A DNA stretch of 64,000 nt from Sphingomonas oryzagri (GTDB lineage: Bacteria; Pseudomonadota; Alphaproteobacteria; Sphingomonadales; Sphingomonadaceae): NCBI RefSeq assembly GCF_029906645.1, contig NZ_JARYGZ010000005.1:89995-153994 (forward strand), given 5' to 3'. Every line of letters begins with the position of its first letter. The first letter of the stretch is position 1. Positions 15,841-24,253 of the stretch are shown piece after piece. Below the pieces are notes generated by a model, which was not told where the DNA came from, ran no database searches, and saw nothing but the letters and a program-made list of their open reading frames with translations. Position numbers and translations under genes: made by a program.

Positions 15841-18483
15841 TCAGAACTTGAACCGCGCGCCGAACTCGAAAGTCCGGTCGTAGGTCCGCGTGTCGCGCGG
15901 CACGTCGGACGAGACGCCGGTCGTCACGCTCGTGCCGGTGAAGCGGTCATGATAGGTGCGGTCGAGCAGGTTGGTCGCGTCGAAGGTCAGCGTGAGCCAA
16001 TCGACCGGAGAGTAGCTGCCCGAGAAATCGAGCTGCTGGATCGGCTTCACCTTGATCGTTCCGCCCTGCGATCCGCCCGAATTGTAGCTGTCTACGAAGC
16101 TCGACCGCCAATTGTAGGCGAGGCGCGCCGAGAAGCCGTATTTCTCGTAGATCGCGACGACGTTGTACGAATATTTGGAAACCTGCTGCAGCTTCGCCTG
16201 CTGCAGGGTGGTCGGATCCTGCGTGGTGCCGATCAGATAGGTGCCATTGATCTGCGCGCCGAGGCCGCTGAGCGGACCGGGCAGGAAATCGAAGAACTGC
16301 TGGTAGGCAAGCTCGGCGCCGTAGAGCTTGCCGCTGCCCGTGTTGCGCGGGCGGCTGACCAGATAGATCGCATCGCTGCCGTCGGTGTTGGTGCCGTGCA
16401 CCTCCGGCGCCGCATAGGTCTGAATATAGCCGTTCAGCTTGTGGTAGAAGCCGGTGGCGGTCAGCGAACTGGTGCGGTTGAAATAATATTCGAGCGAGGC
16501 GTCGTAGGCGGTCGACTTGATCGGCTGCAGCGCCGGATTGCCGCCGCTGCCGGTACCGGCATAGGTCTGCGTGCCGGTCGATCCGCTCGGCGTGTAGCCG
16601 GTCAACGGGTTGAGCGCCGCGAAGTCCGGCCGGGTGATCGTCTTGCCGAAGGCGAGGCGCGCCTGCAGCTTGTCGCTGAGCTTGGCGCGCAGCGTCGCGC
16701 TCGGCAGCGCGTTCACATAGTTGGAGCGGCCCGAAACGCCGTTGCCGCTCAGACTCTCGACGGTGTTGACGACGCGTACGCCCGCGACGCCATCGACCGG
16801 TACGTTGCCCAGATCGAAATGATAGCCGGCCTGCGCGTAGAAGGCGTAGGTCCGTTCGTTGTCGAAGAAGGACAGCGCCGGATCATACGGACGCGCACCA
16901 TCCGGCTGGCCGAAGATCGCGCGGATCGTGTCGGGATTGTCGAGCAGGAAGTTGGTGTCGCCCAGCACGAAATGATCGATGCCGAGCTTGCCGTCGACCA
17001 GGCCGCCCGGCGAGAGTGAGGCGAAGCCGGGGACGCTGGTGACCGGCGTGCCGTTCGGATCGGGGTTGCCGATCGGGATGGAGAGCGTCGCCTGGCTGGT
17101 CGCTCGACGGTTGGTGTAACGCGCGCCGATCTTGAAGTTGGTGAGGAAGCCGCCGTCGAAATCGTGCTGCAGGTCGCCGCGCCAGGCCCACTGGCGGCTG
17201 GTATCGACGCCGTGATTGTCGAACAGGGTCCGGATATAGAAGTTGCTCGGATCGGTCAGGTCCACGCCCGAGATGTTGACGTTGGGCGTGCCGCCCTTGT
17301 CGAAATCGATCGCCAGTTCGGGCGCGTTGAACGAGGTATCGACGATCACGTTGCGGTTGGGCACGCGGCTGCGGTTGTAGACCAGCTCGGTGGTGAACAG
17401 CGTGCGGTCGTCCACATGCCATTTGGTGCCGACATCGGCCTGCCAGGTGGTCGTCTTGTTCTCGAAGGCCTGCTTGGAGGTGAGGGTGTAGGCGTTCTCG
17501 GTCACGCTGCTCTGGGCGAGGCCCGAGCCGTCCGAGCGCGGGGTGACGGACGTCATGTTGCCGGCCTTGGGCAGGCCGATGAAGAAGTTGACGCCGTAAC
17601 GCTCCTTATACTGGGTGTAGAGGCCGTCGGCGTAGAATTCGATCTTGTCGCTGGGGCGCCACTGGGCCGAGACGTTGTAGGCCATGCGGCGGCGATCGCC
17701 GTCGGTGTAGATGCCACCCACGGTGTCCGGCGTCGGGGTCGGCGCGCCCGAATAAACGAAGTCGAACGCCGTCTGGTCCTCATATTTGCGGCGGTTGTAG
17801 GAGGCGCCGGCCATCAGGCCGATCTCGCCGATCCCGGTTTCCCACCGATCGCTGATCAGGCCGCCGCCGAGATAGCCCCATTTGTTGGCCTGGTCCGAAT
17901 AGACCGCGCGGCCGCCACCGGCGACGCGGAAGCCGTCGAAATCGAACGGACGGTGCAGACGGATGTCGATCACACCGGCGACGCCGCCCTCGATGATGTC
18001 GGGGGTGCTCGTCTTGTAGACGTCTACGCCGGCGAGCAGTTCGGCCGGAATGTCCTGCAGCGCGACGCCGCGGCCGGTGCCGGTGAACACCTCGCGGCCG
18101 TTGATCAGCGTGGCGACGTTGGGCAGGCCGCGGATGTCGACGCCGCTGGTTTCGCCGCGGCCGCGGCTGACCTGCACGCCGGTCACGCGCTGGAGGGCAT
18201 CCGAAACCGTATTGTCCGGCAACTTGCCGATATCCTGCGCCACGATCGAATCGACGATCTGCACCGAATTGCGGCGGATGCTCTGCGCGCTGGACAAGCT
18301 GGCGCGGACGCCGGTGACGACGATGTCCTTGCTGGCGGCACCGGGATCGGGCGCCGGCTGCGTCGCGGTTGCGGTGCCGGAATTGGCGTCTGCGGCGGCA
18401 TCCTGGGCGATGGCGGGCATCGCCGCCATCCCCAGCGCAAGGGCCGAGGCGGCAGTCATGAGCGAACGGCGATCGAAAGCCAT
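15841..18483 (-). CDS. TonB-dependent receptor, likely arabino-oligosaccharide importer
   Basis: An 880-aa outer-membrane receptor. The leader MAFDRRSLMTAASALALGM ends in AIAQ; it contains an Arg pair but is probably Sec-routed like other receptors. The TonB-box region DIVVTGVRASLSSAQ and plug (about 55-170: DNTVSDALQRVTGVQVSRG, LINGREVFTG, VDVYKTSTPDIIEGG) are typical of the Sphingomonas and Caulobacter carbohydrate receptors. The barrel ends in a terminal Phe (FEFGARFKF). It heads the operon with the endo-arabinanase, galM and GH43 genes. The promoter carries TACTCAGACAA, shared with the sugar transporter and the L-arabinose catabolic operon. Arabino-oligosaccharide import is inferred from this context. 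Confidence 0.94.
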   Translation of the reverse strand: MAFDRRSLMTAASALALGMAAMPAIAQDAAADANSGTATATQPAPDPGAASKDIVVTGVRASLSSAQSIRRNSVQIVDSIVAQDIGKLPDNTVSDALQRVTGVQVSRGRGETSGVDIRGLPNVATLINGREVFTGTGRGVALQDIPAELLAGVDVYKTSTPDIIEGGVAGVIDIRLHRPFDFDGFRVAGGGRAVYSDQANKWGYLGGGLISDRWETGIGEIGLMAGASYNRRKYEDQTAFDFVYSGAPTPTPDTVGGIYTDGDRRRMAYNVSAQWRPSDKIEFYADGLYTQYKERYGVNFFIGLPKAGNMTSVTPRSDGSGLAQSSVTENAYTLTSKQAFENKTTTWQADVGTKWHVDDRTLFTTELVYNRSRVPNRNVIVDTSFNAPELAIDFDKGGTPNVNISGVDLTDPSNFYIRTLFDNHGVDTSRQWAWRGDLQHDFDGGFLTNFKIGARYTNRRATSQATLSIPIGNPDPNGTPVTSVPGFASLSPGGLVDGKLGIDHFVLGDTNFLLDNPDTIRAIFGQPDGARPYDPALSFFDNERTYAFYAQAGYHFDLGNVPVDGVAGVRVVNTVESLSGNGVSGRSNYVNALPSATLRAKLSDKLQARLAFGKTITRPDFAALNPLTGYTPSGSTGTQTYAGTGSGGNPALQPIKSTAYDASLEYYFNRTSSLTATGFYHKLNGYIQTYAAPEVHGTNTDGSDAIYLVSRPRNTGSGKLYGAELAYQQFFDFLPGPLSGLGAQINGTYLIGTTQDPTTLQQAKLQQVSKYSYNVVAIYEKYGFSARLAYNWRSSFVDSYNSGGSQGGTIKVKPIQQLDFSGSYSPVDWLTLTFDATNLLDRTYHDRFTGTSVTTGVSSDVPRDTRTYDRTFEFGARFKF

Positions 18484-18537
18484 TGGGTTCCCCTTCCTGA
18501 TATGTCCGCACCGCTCAAAGCGCGGTGTCGTGTTTAT

Positions 18538-18548
18538 TACTCAGACAA
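18538..18548 (-). promoter_or_regulatory. TACTCAGACAA site upstream of arabinan TBDR operon
   Basis: The 11-mer TACTCAGACAA is found about 55 bp upstream of the TBDR start in an AT-rich stretch. The identical sequence occurs upstream of the dehydrogenase operon (31525-31535) and, in reverse, upstream of the sugar transporter (20002-20012). It is one half-site different from the perfect palindrome next to gntR, so it is probably a GntR operator. Confidence 0.65.
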
Positions 18549-18567
18549 TTTAGTAGCGAAGCCAAAA

Positions 18568-18607
18568 GCCGCTGGCAAGGGGCTTGGCAATGCCCCCCGT
18601 CAGCGGC
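18568..18607 (-). terminator. Hairpin downstream of the sugar transporter
   Basis: GCCGCTG at 18568-18574 pairs with CAGCGGC at 18601-18607, with a second inner stem GGGC/GCCC. It lies just past the stop of the FucP-type transporter, between it and the TBDR promoter. It probably ends transporter transcription, though no clear T-run is seen. Confidence 0.4.
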
Positions 18608-18634
18608 GGAAATGTGCGGAAATGTAAGGAAAAA

Positions 18635-19945
18635 TCAGTCGGTGACGGGCACCGGCGCGGGTTCGGCGTGGGTCGGGCGGCTGCCCCACAGCGCGTAGAA
18701 CAGCACGTAGAGCTCGCACGCGGCAGTGAGCAGGAAGCTCCACTGCAGGCCGAAATTGTCGGCGATCTTGCCTTGCACGATCACCAGCGCACCGCCCGCG
18801 ATCGCCATGATCAGCAGGCCGGATCCTTCTTCGGTCAGCGGGCCGAGGCCTTTGATCCCCAGCGTGAAGATCGTCGGGAACATGATCGAGTGGCACAGCC
18901 CGACGAGGATCAGCGCCCACATCGCCACCGGGCCGTGCGCGAAGGTGGCGACCAGCATGACCGCGAAGGCGGCCACGGCGAAGCAGGCCAGCACGCGATC
19001 GGCCGGTATCGAGCGCATCAGATAGGAGCCGATGAAGCGGCCGACCATCATCCCGCCCCACAGCAGGAAGAGATAGTGGGATGCCTGCTCGTGCGTCAGG
19101 TTGCCGATGTCGGGCTGCGACACGAAATTGATGAACAGGTTGGCGACACCGATCTCGGCGATCAGGTAGATGAAGATCGCGGGGACGCCGAACACGAGAT
19201 TGCGATGCTTCCAGAGTGACTGGCCACGCCGCTCCTCGGCCGACGAACGGCGGTTGGCGCTCCCCATTTCCGGGAGGCGGAACCGCGCGATGACGATCGC
19301 GAGAGCGACCAGCACCGCTGCGACGATCAGGTAGGGCAGCACCACGGAATGGGCGTCGGCCAGCCGCTCGGCCGGCGTGAGATGGGCGGCGCCGGCCATT
19401 TCTGTGCCCGATTTCGAGCGGCCGAGGATCAGGTATCCGCCGAACAGCGGGGCGAGCGTCGTGCCCAGCGAGTTGAACGCCTGTACGAGATTGAGCCGCG
19501 AATCCGACGTCTCGGCCGGGCCGACCACCGCGACATAGGGATTCGCGGCGACCTGCAGCAACGTGATGCCGCTGGCGATCACGAACAGGGCGACAAGCGT
19601 CACGCCATAGGATGGCAGCAGGGCGGCGGGCGCCATGCCCAGCGCGCCCAGTGCCATGATGCCCAGGCCAATTACCATCGAGCGCTTGTAGCCGACGCGT
19701 TCGATCAGTTTCGCGGACGGGATCGACGCGAAGAAATAGGCGATGAACCAGGTCGATTCGATCAGCGTGGTCTGGGTGTAGTCGAGGTCGAACACGCTGC
19801 GCAGATGCGGCAGCAGCGTGTTGTTGATGACGGTGATGAAGCCCCAGATGAAGAACAGGCTGGCCAGCAGGGTGAGCGCCGGGCGATAGGTGGCCGACAT
19901 GGGGGAGGCGCCGGCACTGGCGCTGGTGGTGACCGGTCCGGGCAC
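18635..19945 (-). CDS. FucP/GluP-type sugar:H+ symporter (MFS)
   Basis: A 436-aa major facilitator protein with about 12 membrane segments, of the fucose/glucose/galactose permease branch. Characteristic segments are SLFFIWGFITVINNTLLPHL at the first helix, ESTWFIAYFFASIPSAKLIERVGYK and LLQVAANPYVAVVGP. The GTG start at 19945 is chosen because GAGGAAA precedes it at normal spacing; the reading frame stays open upstream. The role is probably inner-membrane uptake of L-arabinose or D-galactose. It is divergent from the L-arabonate dehydratase gene and has the reverse-orientation TTGTCTGAGTA site in its promoter, linking it to the arabinose regulon. Confidence 0.9.
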   Translation of the reverse strand: MPGPVTTSASAGASPMSATYRPALTLLASLFFIWGFITVINNTLLPHLRSVFDLDYTQTTLIESTWFIAYFFASIPSAKLIERVGYKRSMVIGLGIMALGALGMAPAALLPSYGVTLVALFVIASGITLLQVAANPYVAVVGPAETSDSRLNLVQAFNSLGTTLAPLFGGYLILGRSKSGTEMAGAAHLTPAERLADAHSVVLPYLIVAAVLVALAIVIARFRLPEMGSANRRSSAEERRGQSLWKHRNLVFGVPAIFIYLIAEIGVANLFINFVSQPDIGNLTHEQASHYLFLLWGGMMVGRFIGSYLMRSIPADRVLACFAVAAFAVMLVATFAHGPVAMWALILVGLCHSIMFPTIFTLGIKGLGPLTEEGSGLLIMAIAGGALVIVQGKIADNFGLQWSFLLTAACELYVLFYALWGSRPTHAEPAPVPVTD

Positions 19946-20001
19946 TATATTTTCCTCATCCTGATGCCCTCGAAGTGCGGGCGGGGTTGCTCTTCGCTTT
20001 T

Positions 20002-20012
20002 TTGTCTGAGTA
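20002..20012 (+). promoter_or_regulatory. TTGTCTGAGTA site between sugar transporter and dehydratase
   Basis: The reverse complement is TACTCAGACAA, identical to the sites at 18538 and 31525. It lies 57 bp upstream of the transporter GTG and about 180 bp upstream of the divergent dehydratase ATG, so it could control one or both. The rest of the 245-bp gap shows no gene. Confidence 0.62.
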
Positions 20013-20190
20013 TATGGGAGCAAGAAGCGCGTCAACGCCAAGGCGTCGTCGTGGCGGCGGGGAGGAGGGCAAGCCCATGAAAGCGAAGCGCAATTTCGCG
20101 ATCGGCGGCGAGTCCCGGCATCCCGCCCGCGATGCTCCATGGCCAAGCGGTGCGCCGTTTCGCTGATCCTTGTCCGGAAGTTTGAAACCG

Positions 20191-21990
20191 ATGCCCGATC
20201 CCGTGACCTCCCGCCCGCTCCGTTCGCGCGCGTGGTTCGACAATCCCGACAATATCGACATGACCTCGCTCTATCTGGAGCGTTATCTCAATTTCGGGCT
20301 GAGCCTGGAGGAACTGCGGTCGGGCAAGCCGATCATCGGCATCGCGCAGACCGGATCGGATCTGTCGCCGTGCAACCGCCATCACCTCGTGCTGGCCGAG
20401 CGCGTGCGGGAGGGCATCCGCGAGGCGGGCGGCATCGCGATCGAATTCCCGGTCCACCCCATTCAGGAGACCGGCAAGCGCCCGACGGCGGGCCTCGACC
20501 GCAACCTCGCCTACATGGCGCTGGTCGAATTGCTCTACGGCTATCCGCTCGACGGCGTGGTGCTGACGGTCGGCTGCGACAAGACGACACCGGCCATGCT
20601 GATGGCGGCGGCGACCGTGAACATTCCGGCGATCGCATTGTCGGTCGGCCCGATGCTCAACGGCTGGCACAAGGGCGAGCGCACCGGCTCCGGCACCATC
20701 GTCTGGAAGGCGCGCCAGATGCTGGCGGCCGGCGAGATCGACGAGGCGGGCTTTATCAAGCTCGTCGCCTCCTCGGCGCCGTCGACCGGCTATTGCAACA
20801 CGATGGGCACCGCGACGACGATGAATTCGCTGGCCGAGGCGCTGGGTATGCAGCTGCCCGGATCCGCCGCGATCCCCGCGCCCTATCGTGACCGGCAGGA
20901 GATTTCCTACCGCACCGGCCTGCGCATCGTCGACATGGTGCGCGAGGATCTGAAGCCCTCCGACATCCTGACCCGTGAGGCGTTCCTCAACGCGATCGTG
21001 GTCAATTCGGCGATCGGCGGATCGACCAACGCGCCGATCCACCTCGCCGCTATCGCCCGCCATGTCGGCGCCGATCTGGAACTGAAGGATTGGGAGACGC
21101 ACGGCCACAAGGTGCCGCTGCTCGTTAATCTTCAGCCCGCCGGCGAATATCTCGGCGAGGATTATTATCGCGCGGGTGGCGTGCCCGCCGTGGTGGCGCA
21201 GCTGATGAAGCAGGGCCTGATCCACGAGGATGCGATCACCGCCAACGGCAGGTCGATCGGCGAGAATTGCCGCGACGCGACGATCGAGGACGAGAAGGTG
21301 ATCCGCCCGCTCGAACGCCCGTTGAGGGAGGCGGCCGGCTTCATCGTGCTCTCCGGCAATCTTTTCGACGCCGCGATCATGAAGACCAGCGTGATCGATG
21401 ACGAGTTCCGCAACCGCTACCTCTCCAACCCCGACGATCCCGATGCGTTCGAGGGGCCGGCGATCGTGTTCGACGGGCCGGAGGATTATCACCACCGCAT
21501 CGACGATCCGGCGCTCAACATCACGCCGGAAACGCTGATGTTCATGCGCGGCGCCGGGCCGATTGGCTATCCGGGCGCGGCGGAGGTGGTGAACATGCGG
21601 CCGCCCGCCTACCTGATCCGCGAGGGCGTCCATGCGCTGCCCTGCATCGGCGACGGTCGCCAGTCCGGCACGTCCGGCTCGCCCTCGATCCTCAACGCCT
21701 CGCCGGAAGCGGCGGCGATGGGCGGCCTCGCGCTGATCCGCACCGGGGACAGGGTGCGCATCGATCTGCGCAAGGGCAGTGCCGACGTGCTGATCCCCAA
21801 CGAGGAGCTGGCCGAACGCCGCCGCGCGCTGGTCGAGGCGGGGGGCTATGCCTATCCGGCCTCGCAGACGCCGTGGCAGGAGATGCAGCGCGCTGTCGTC
21901 GGCCAGATGAACACCGGCGCGATCCTTGAAGGATCCGAAAAGTATCAGCGCATCGCCCAGACGCAGGGCGTGCCCCGCGACAACCACTGA
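20191..21990 (+). CDS. L-arabonate dehydratase (IlvD/Edd family)
   Basis: A 599-aa Fe-S sugar-acid dehydratase. The ATG at 20191 is preferred to an upstream TTG because GGAAG precedes it. Cluster-ligand cysteines typical of the family are in [21 protein letters not shown] and [15 protein letters not shown]. The C-terminal region has [17 protein letters not shown], a hallmark of the pentonate branch. It converts L-arabonate to 2-keto-3-deoxy-L-arabonate. D-xylonate or other aldonates are possible alternative substrates, since the branch is promiscuous. It is divergent from the sugar symporter and belongs with the dehydrogenase and semialdehyde dehydrogenase genes at 28-31.5 kb in a non-phosphorylating L-arabinose pathway. 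Confidence 0.88.
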   Translation: MPDPVTSRPLRSRAWFDNPDNIDMTSLYLERYLNFGLSLEELRSGKPIIGIAQTGSDLSPCNRHHLVLAERVREGIREAGGIAIEFPVHPIQETGKRPTAGLDRNLAYMALVELLYGYPLDGVVLTVGCDKTTPAMLMAAATVNIPAIALSVGPMLNGWHKGERTGSGTIVWKARQMLAAGEIDEAGFIKLVASSAPSTGYCNTMGTATTMNSLAEALGMQLPGSAAIPAPYRDRQEISYRTGLRIVDMVREDLKPSDILTREAFLNAIVVNSAIGGSTNAPIHLAAIARHVGADLELKDWETHGHKVPLLVNLQPAGEYLGEDYYRAGGVPAVVAQLMKQGLIHEDAITANGRSIGENCRDATIEDEKVIRPLERPLREAAGFIVLSGNLFDAAIMKTSVIDDEFRNRYLSNPDDPDAFEGPAIVFDGPEDYHHRIDDPALNITPETLMFMRGAGPIGYPGAAEVVNMRPPAYLIREGVHALPCIGDGRQSGTSGSPSILNASPEAAAMGGLALIRTGDRVRIDLRKGSADVLIPNEELAERRRALVEAGGYAYPASQTPWQEMQRAVVGQMNTGAILEGSEKYQRIAQTQGVPRDNH

Positions 21991-21999
21991 GACGCTAAA

Positions 22000-22026
22000 A
22001 ATCCTCCCCCTGGGCGGGGGAGGATT
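22000..22026. terminator. Bidirectional terminator between dehydratase and GH27
   Basis: A perfect 11-bp stem, AATCCTCCCCC at 22000-22010 and GGGGGAGGATT at 22016-22026, separates two convergent genes. A run of four or five A bases precedes it, giving a T-run for the minus-strand gene. Confidence 0.75.
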
Positions 22027-22027
22027 A

Positions 22028-23371
22028 TCAAGTCAGGCGCAGGAGCGTCGCGCCGTGCGGCGGCAGGTGGCGCTCGATCCGACCGCTCGCCCGGCCGGTC
22101 GCGCCCGTCCACAGGTCGCGCGCCTGCACCGGCCCGCCGAGGCCGAGTTCGCCGAGTGCGATGCCGACGGTCTTGGGCGTGTCGGCGGCATTGAACAGCG
22201 CCAGATAGCGCTCGTTCCCGCCGCCCTCAGGCCGGGCCGACCAGATGTGCGTCCCGTCCTCGACGAAGTGCGGGCGGTTGGCGGTGCTCGCCTGATTGAC
22301 CGCGATCACCTCGCGATTGGTGAGCAGCGCCAGCGTCGCCGCGTCGAGGTGGCGCAGATCCCCGCCCATGATCAGCGGCGAGCGGGCGATCACCCACAGC
22401 GTCATCAGCGTACGCTGCTCGTCGGGCGTGAAGCGGGTGTCGCGCGCGCCGAGCGCGAGGCGGCCGAGCGGCAGCATGTCCGCATCGGGCCAGCCGCCCG
22501 GCACGCGCCACGCATTCCAGTTTTCCAGCCGCACGAACTGGGCCTTGAGCATCGCCCAATCGTCCCAGAAATCGTCCGATATCCGCCACATCTGCGCGAA
22601 GCGGCGGACATGCTCCGCACGTGGCACCGGCGTCTCGCCCGGCGAGAGGCTGAGGACGATCGGCCGGCCGCAGCGCCGGATGGCGGTATGGGCGGCCTCG
22701 ATCTCCGGCGCGTGGGCGTCATAGGGGCGGCTCATGTCGTCCATCTTGACGAAATCGACGCCCCAGCCGGCGTACAGCGCGAACACGCTGTCATAATAAG
22801 CCTGCGCGCCGGGCTTGCGCATGTCGACGCCGAACATGTCGGGGTTCCACGGGCAGATGCTCGCCGTGTCGGCGATGTCGGCCGCGCGGTAGGGCGTTCC
22901 GAGGATGGGCAGGTTGCGCTGCATGGCGAGGCGCGGGATGCCGCGCATCAGGTGGATGCCGAACTTCATGCCGAGGCCGTGGACATAGGCGGCGAGCGGC
23001 GCGAAGCCCTTGTCTCCCATGCTCGAGGGAAAGCGGTTGGGCGCGGGCAGCAGGCGGCCATGGCCATCCAGCGTCGGTTGCGCGACGGCGTGGTAATCGT
23101 ATCCGGAGGCGCCCGGCTCGTACCACTGGATGTCGACGGTGAAGACGTCGTAGCCGAAGGGCAGCAGCTTTTCCGCCATGATCGCGGCGGTCTCGCGAGC
23201 CTGCGCCTCGGTGATGGTGGTGGCGAAGCTGTTCCAGCTGTTCCAGCCCATCGGCGGGCGCGGGGCGAGCAGGGGAGGCGCCCCCGCGATCCTGGCCCGT
23301 GCCGCGACCGGCGCCGCCGCGCTCGCCATCGCGCCGGTAAGGATCGTGCGGCGGTTAGGGCCGTTCGCCAC
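22028..23371 (-). CDS. GH27 alpha-galactosidase-type glycosidase, Tat-exported
   Basis: A 447-aa family 27 glycosidase with a Tat signal (NRRTILTGAMASAAA). The GTG start at 23371 lies 2 bp after the GntR gene stop. The barrel begins RPPMGWNSWNSF and the nucleophile is Asp211 in DFVKMDDM. The acid/base is one of the aspartates in WRISDDFWD (266/267). A C-terminal beta domain is present from about residue 350. GH27 members release alpha-D-galactose or beta-L-arabinopyranose. In an arabinose-regulated cluster and directly downstream of gntR, removal of L-arabinopyranosyl or galactosyl caps from arabinogalactan is plausible. It differs from the partial GH27 at the window start, which carries an extra N-terminal domain. 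Confidence 0.88.
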   Translation of the reverse strand: MANGPNRRTILTGAMASAAAPVAARARIAGAPPLLAPRPPMGWNSWNSFATTITEAQARETAAIMAEKLLPFGYDVFTVDIQWYEPGASGYDYHAVAQPTLDGHGRLLPAPNRFPSSMGDKGFAPLAAYVHGLGMKFGIHLMRGIPRLAMQRNLPILGTPYRAADIADTASICPWNPDMFGVDMRKPGAQAYYDSVFALYAGWGVDFVKMDDMSRPYDAHAPEIEAAHTAIRRCGRPIVLSLSPGETPVPRAEHVRRFAQMWRISDDFWDDWAMLKAQFVRLENWNAWRVPGGWPDADMLPLGRLALGARDTRFTPDEQRTLMTLWVIARSPLIMGGDLRHLDAATLALLTNREVIAVNQASTANRPHFVEDGTHIWSARPEGGGNERYLALFNAADTPKTVGIALGELGLGGPVQARDLWTGATGRASGRIERHLPPHGATLLRLT

Positions 23372-23373
23372 CG

Positions 23374-24114
23374 TCAGTCCCTCAGCGAGAGTTCGGTGTC
23401 TTCCTGCGCGAGGCGGACGAGATCCGTCATCGCCGAACGCGCGGCATCGGCATCGGCGTCGGCGATCGCCTCGAACAGCACGCGGTGATCGGGCAGCGGA
23501 TCGCGCGGCAGCTTGCGGCGGCGCTGCTTGAAGATCGTCGTCCAGCCCACCGCCGCCTCGATCGAACTGGCGAGCGAGATCAGCGGCGCGTTGCGCGTCG
23601 CCTGCAGGATGGTGTGGTGGAAGAGCTGGTCGGCCGCCTGACCCGCCGCCGTGGCGAGGCCGTGGCGCGCCATCTCCTCCAGCGCGTGCCCCATGCGGGC
23701 GAGGTCGGCGCCCTCGCGGCGGCGCGCGGCAAGTTCGGCGGCGGCCGGCTCCACGATCATGCGCAGCTCGAACAGGTCGCGGATGAAATCCTCGCTCGGC
23801 TCGCCCTCGAACGCCCAGGCGAGCACGTCGGGATCGAGCAGGTTCCAGCGGCTGCGATCGGAGACACGCGTGCCCGCCTTGGGGCGGCTCTCCACCAGCC
23901 CCTTGGCGGCGAGCATCCGCACCGCCTCGCGATAGGCGCTGCGCGAGACGTTCAGCTGCTCGGAGAATTCGATCTCGCCGGAGAGCGTGTCGCCCGGTTT
24001 GTAATGTCCCGTGACGATTGCGACGCCGAGGTCGTGGGCGATCGATCCGTGGATGCGCATGCCGAGCGAAGGTTTGGCGAGCCGGCCGAAGGGGGGCTTT
24101 TCCGTACGCGCCAA
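23374..24114 (-). CDS. GntR/FCD-family transcriptional regulator, likely local regulator
   Basis: A 246-aa regulator using a TTG start at 24114. That start is chosen because GGGAGAG lies just upstream and the longer reading frame has no good ribosome site. A winged helix-turn-helix (about 15-85; FSEQLNVSRSAYREAVRML, then GLVESRPKAGTRV) is followed by an all-helical FCD ligand-binding domain (DLFELRMIVEPAAAELAARR, QLFHHTILQATRN). FadR/FCD proteins bind palindromes and respond to organic or sugar acids. The site TTGTCAGACAA lies between this gene and the divergent GH51 gene, with related sites before other arabinose genes. It is co-oriented with, and 2 bp from, the GH27 gene. Repression relieved by an L-arabinose-derived acid is inferred. 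Confidence 0.88.
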   Translation of the reverse strand: MARTEKPPFGRLAKPSLGMRIHGSIAHDLGVAIVTGHYKPGDTLSGEIEFSEQLNVSRSAYREAVRMLAAKGLVESRPKAGTRVSDRSRWNLLDPDVLAWAFEGEPSEDFIRDLFELRMIVEPAAAELAARRREGADLARMGHALEEMARHGLATAAGQAADQLFHHTILQATRNAPLISLASSIEAAVGWTTIFKQRRRKLPRDPLPDHRVLFEAIADADADAARSAMTDLVRLAQEDTELSLRD

Positions 24115-24217
24115 GCCTGTCTCTCCCTCATCCTGCACCCGCGCGGTTATACCGCGCCCCGTTGTGCGGACGACCATAGCGAAGGCTTGATCGCACCGCC
24201 AGAGCATCCTAGACAAC

Positions 24218-24228
24218 TTGTCAGACAA
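24218..24228. promoter_or_regulatory. Perfect palindromic GntR-type operator TTGTCAGACAA
   Basis: TTGTCAGACAA is a perfect inverted repeat (5-1-5) located 26 bp upstream of the GH51 start and about 104 bp upstream of the gntR start. FadR/FCD regulators commonly bind TnGTnnnACnA-like sites, which this matches. It is the best-formed copy of the motif recurring at 18538, 20002, 31525 and, weakly, 6144. Confidence 0.7.
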
Positions 24229-24253
24229 TATCATTATCGGGAGGATTAAGACG

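Noticed and set aside
20032..21987. A 651-codon minus-strand frame opposite L-arabonate dehydratase
   Set aside because: The real gene is the plus-strand Fe-S dehydratase with all motifs. The opposite frame has the usual antisense composition and would overlap the transporter promoter.
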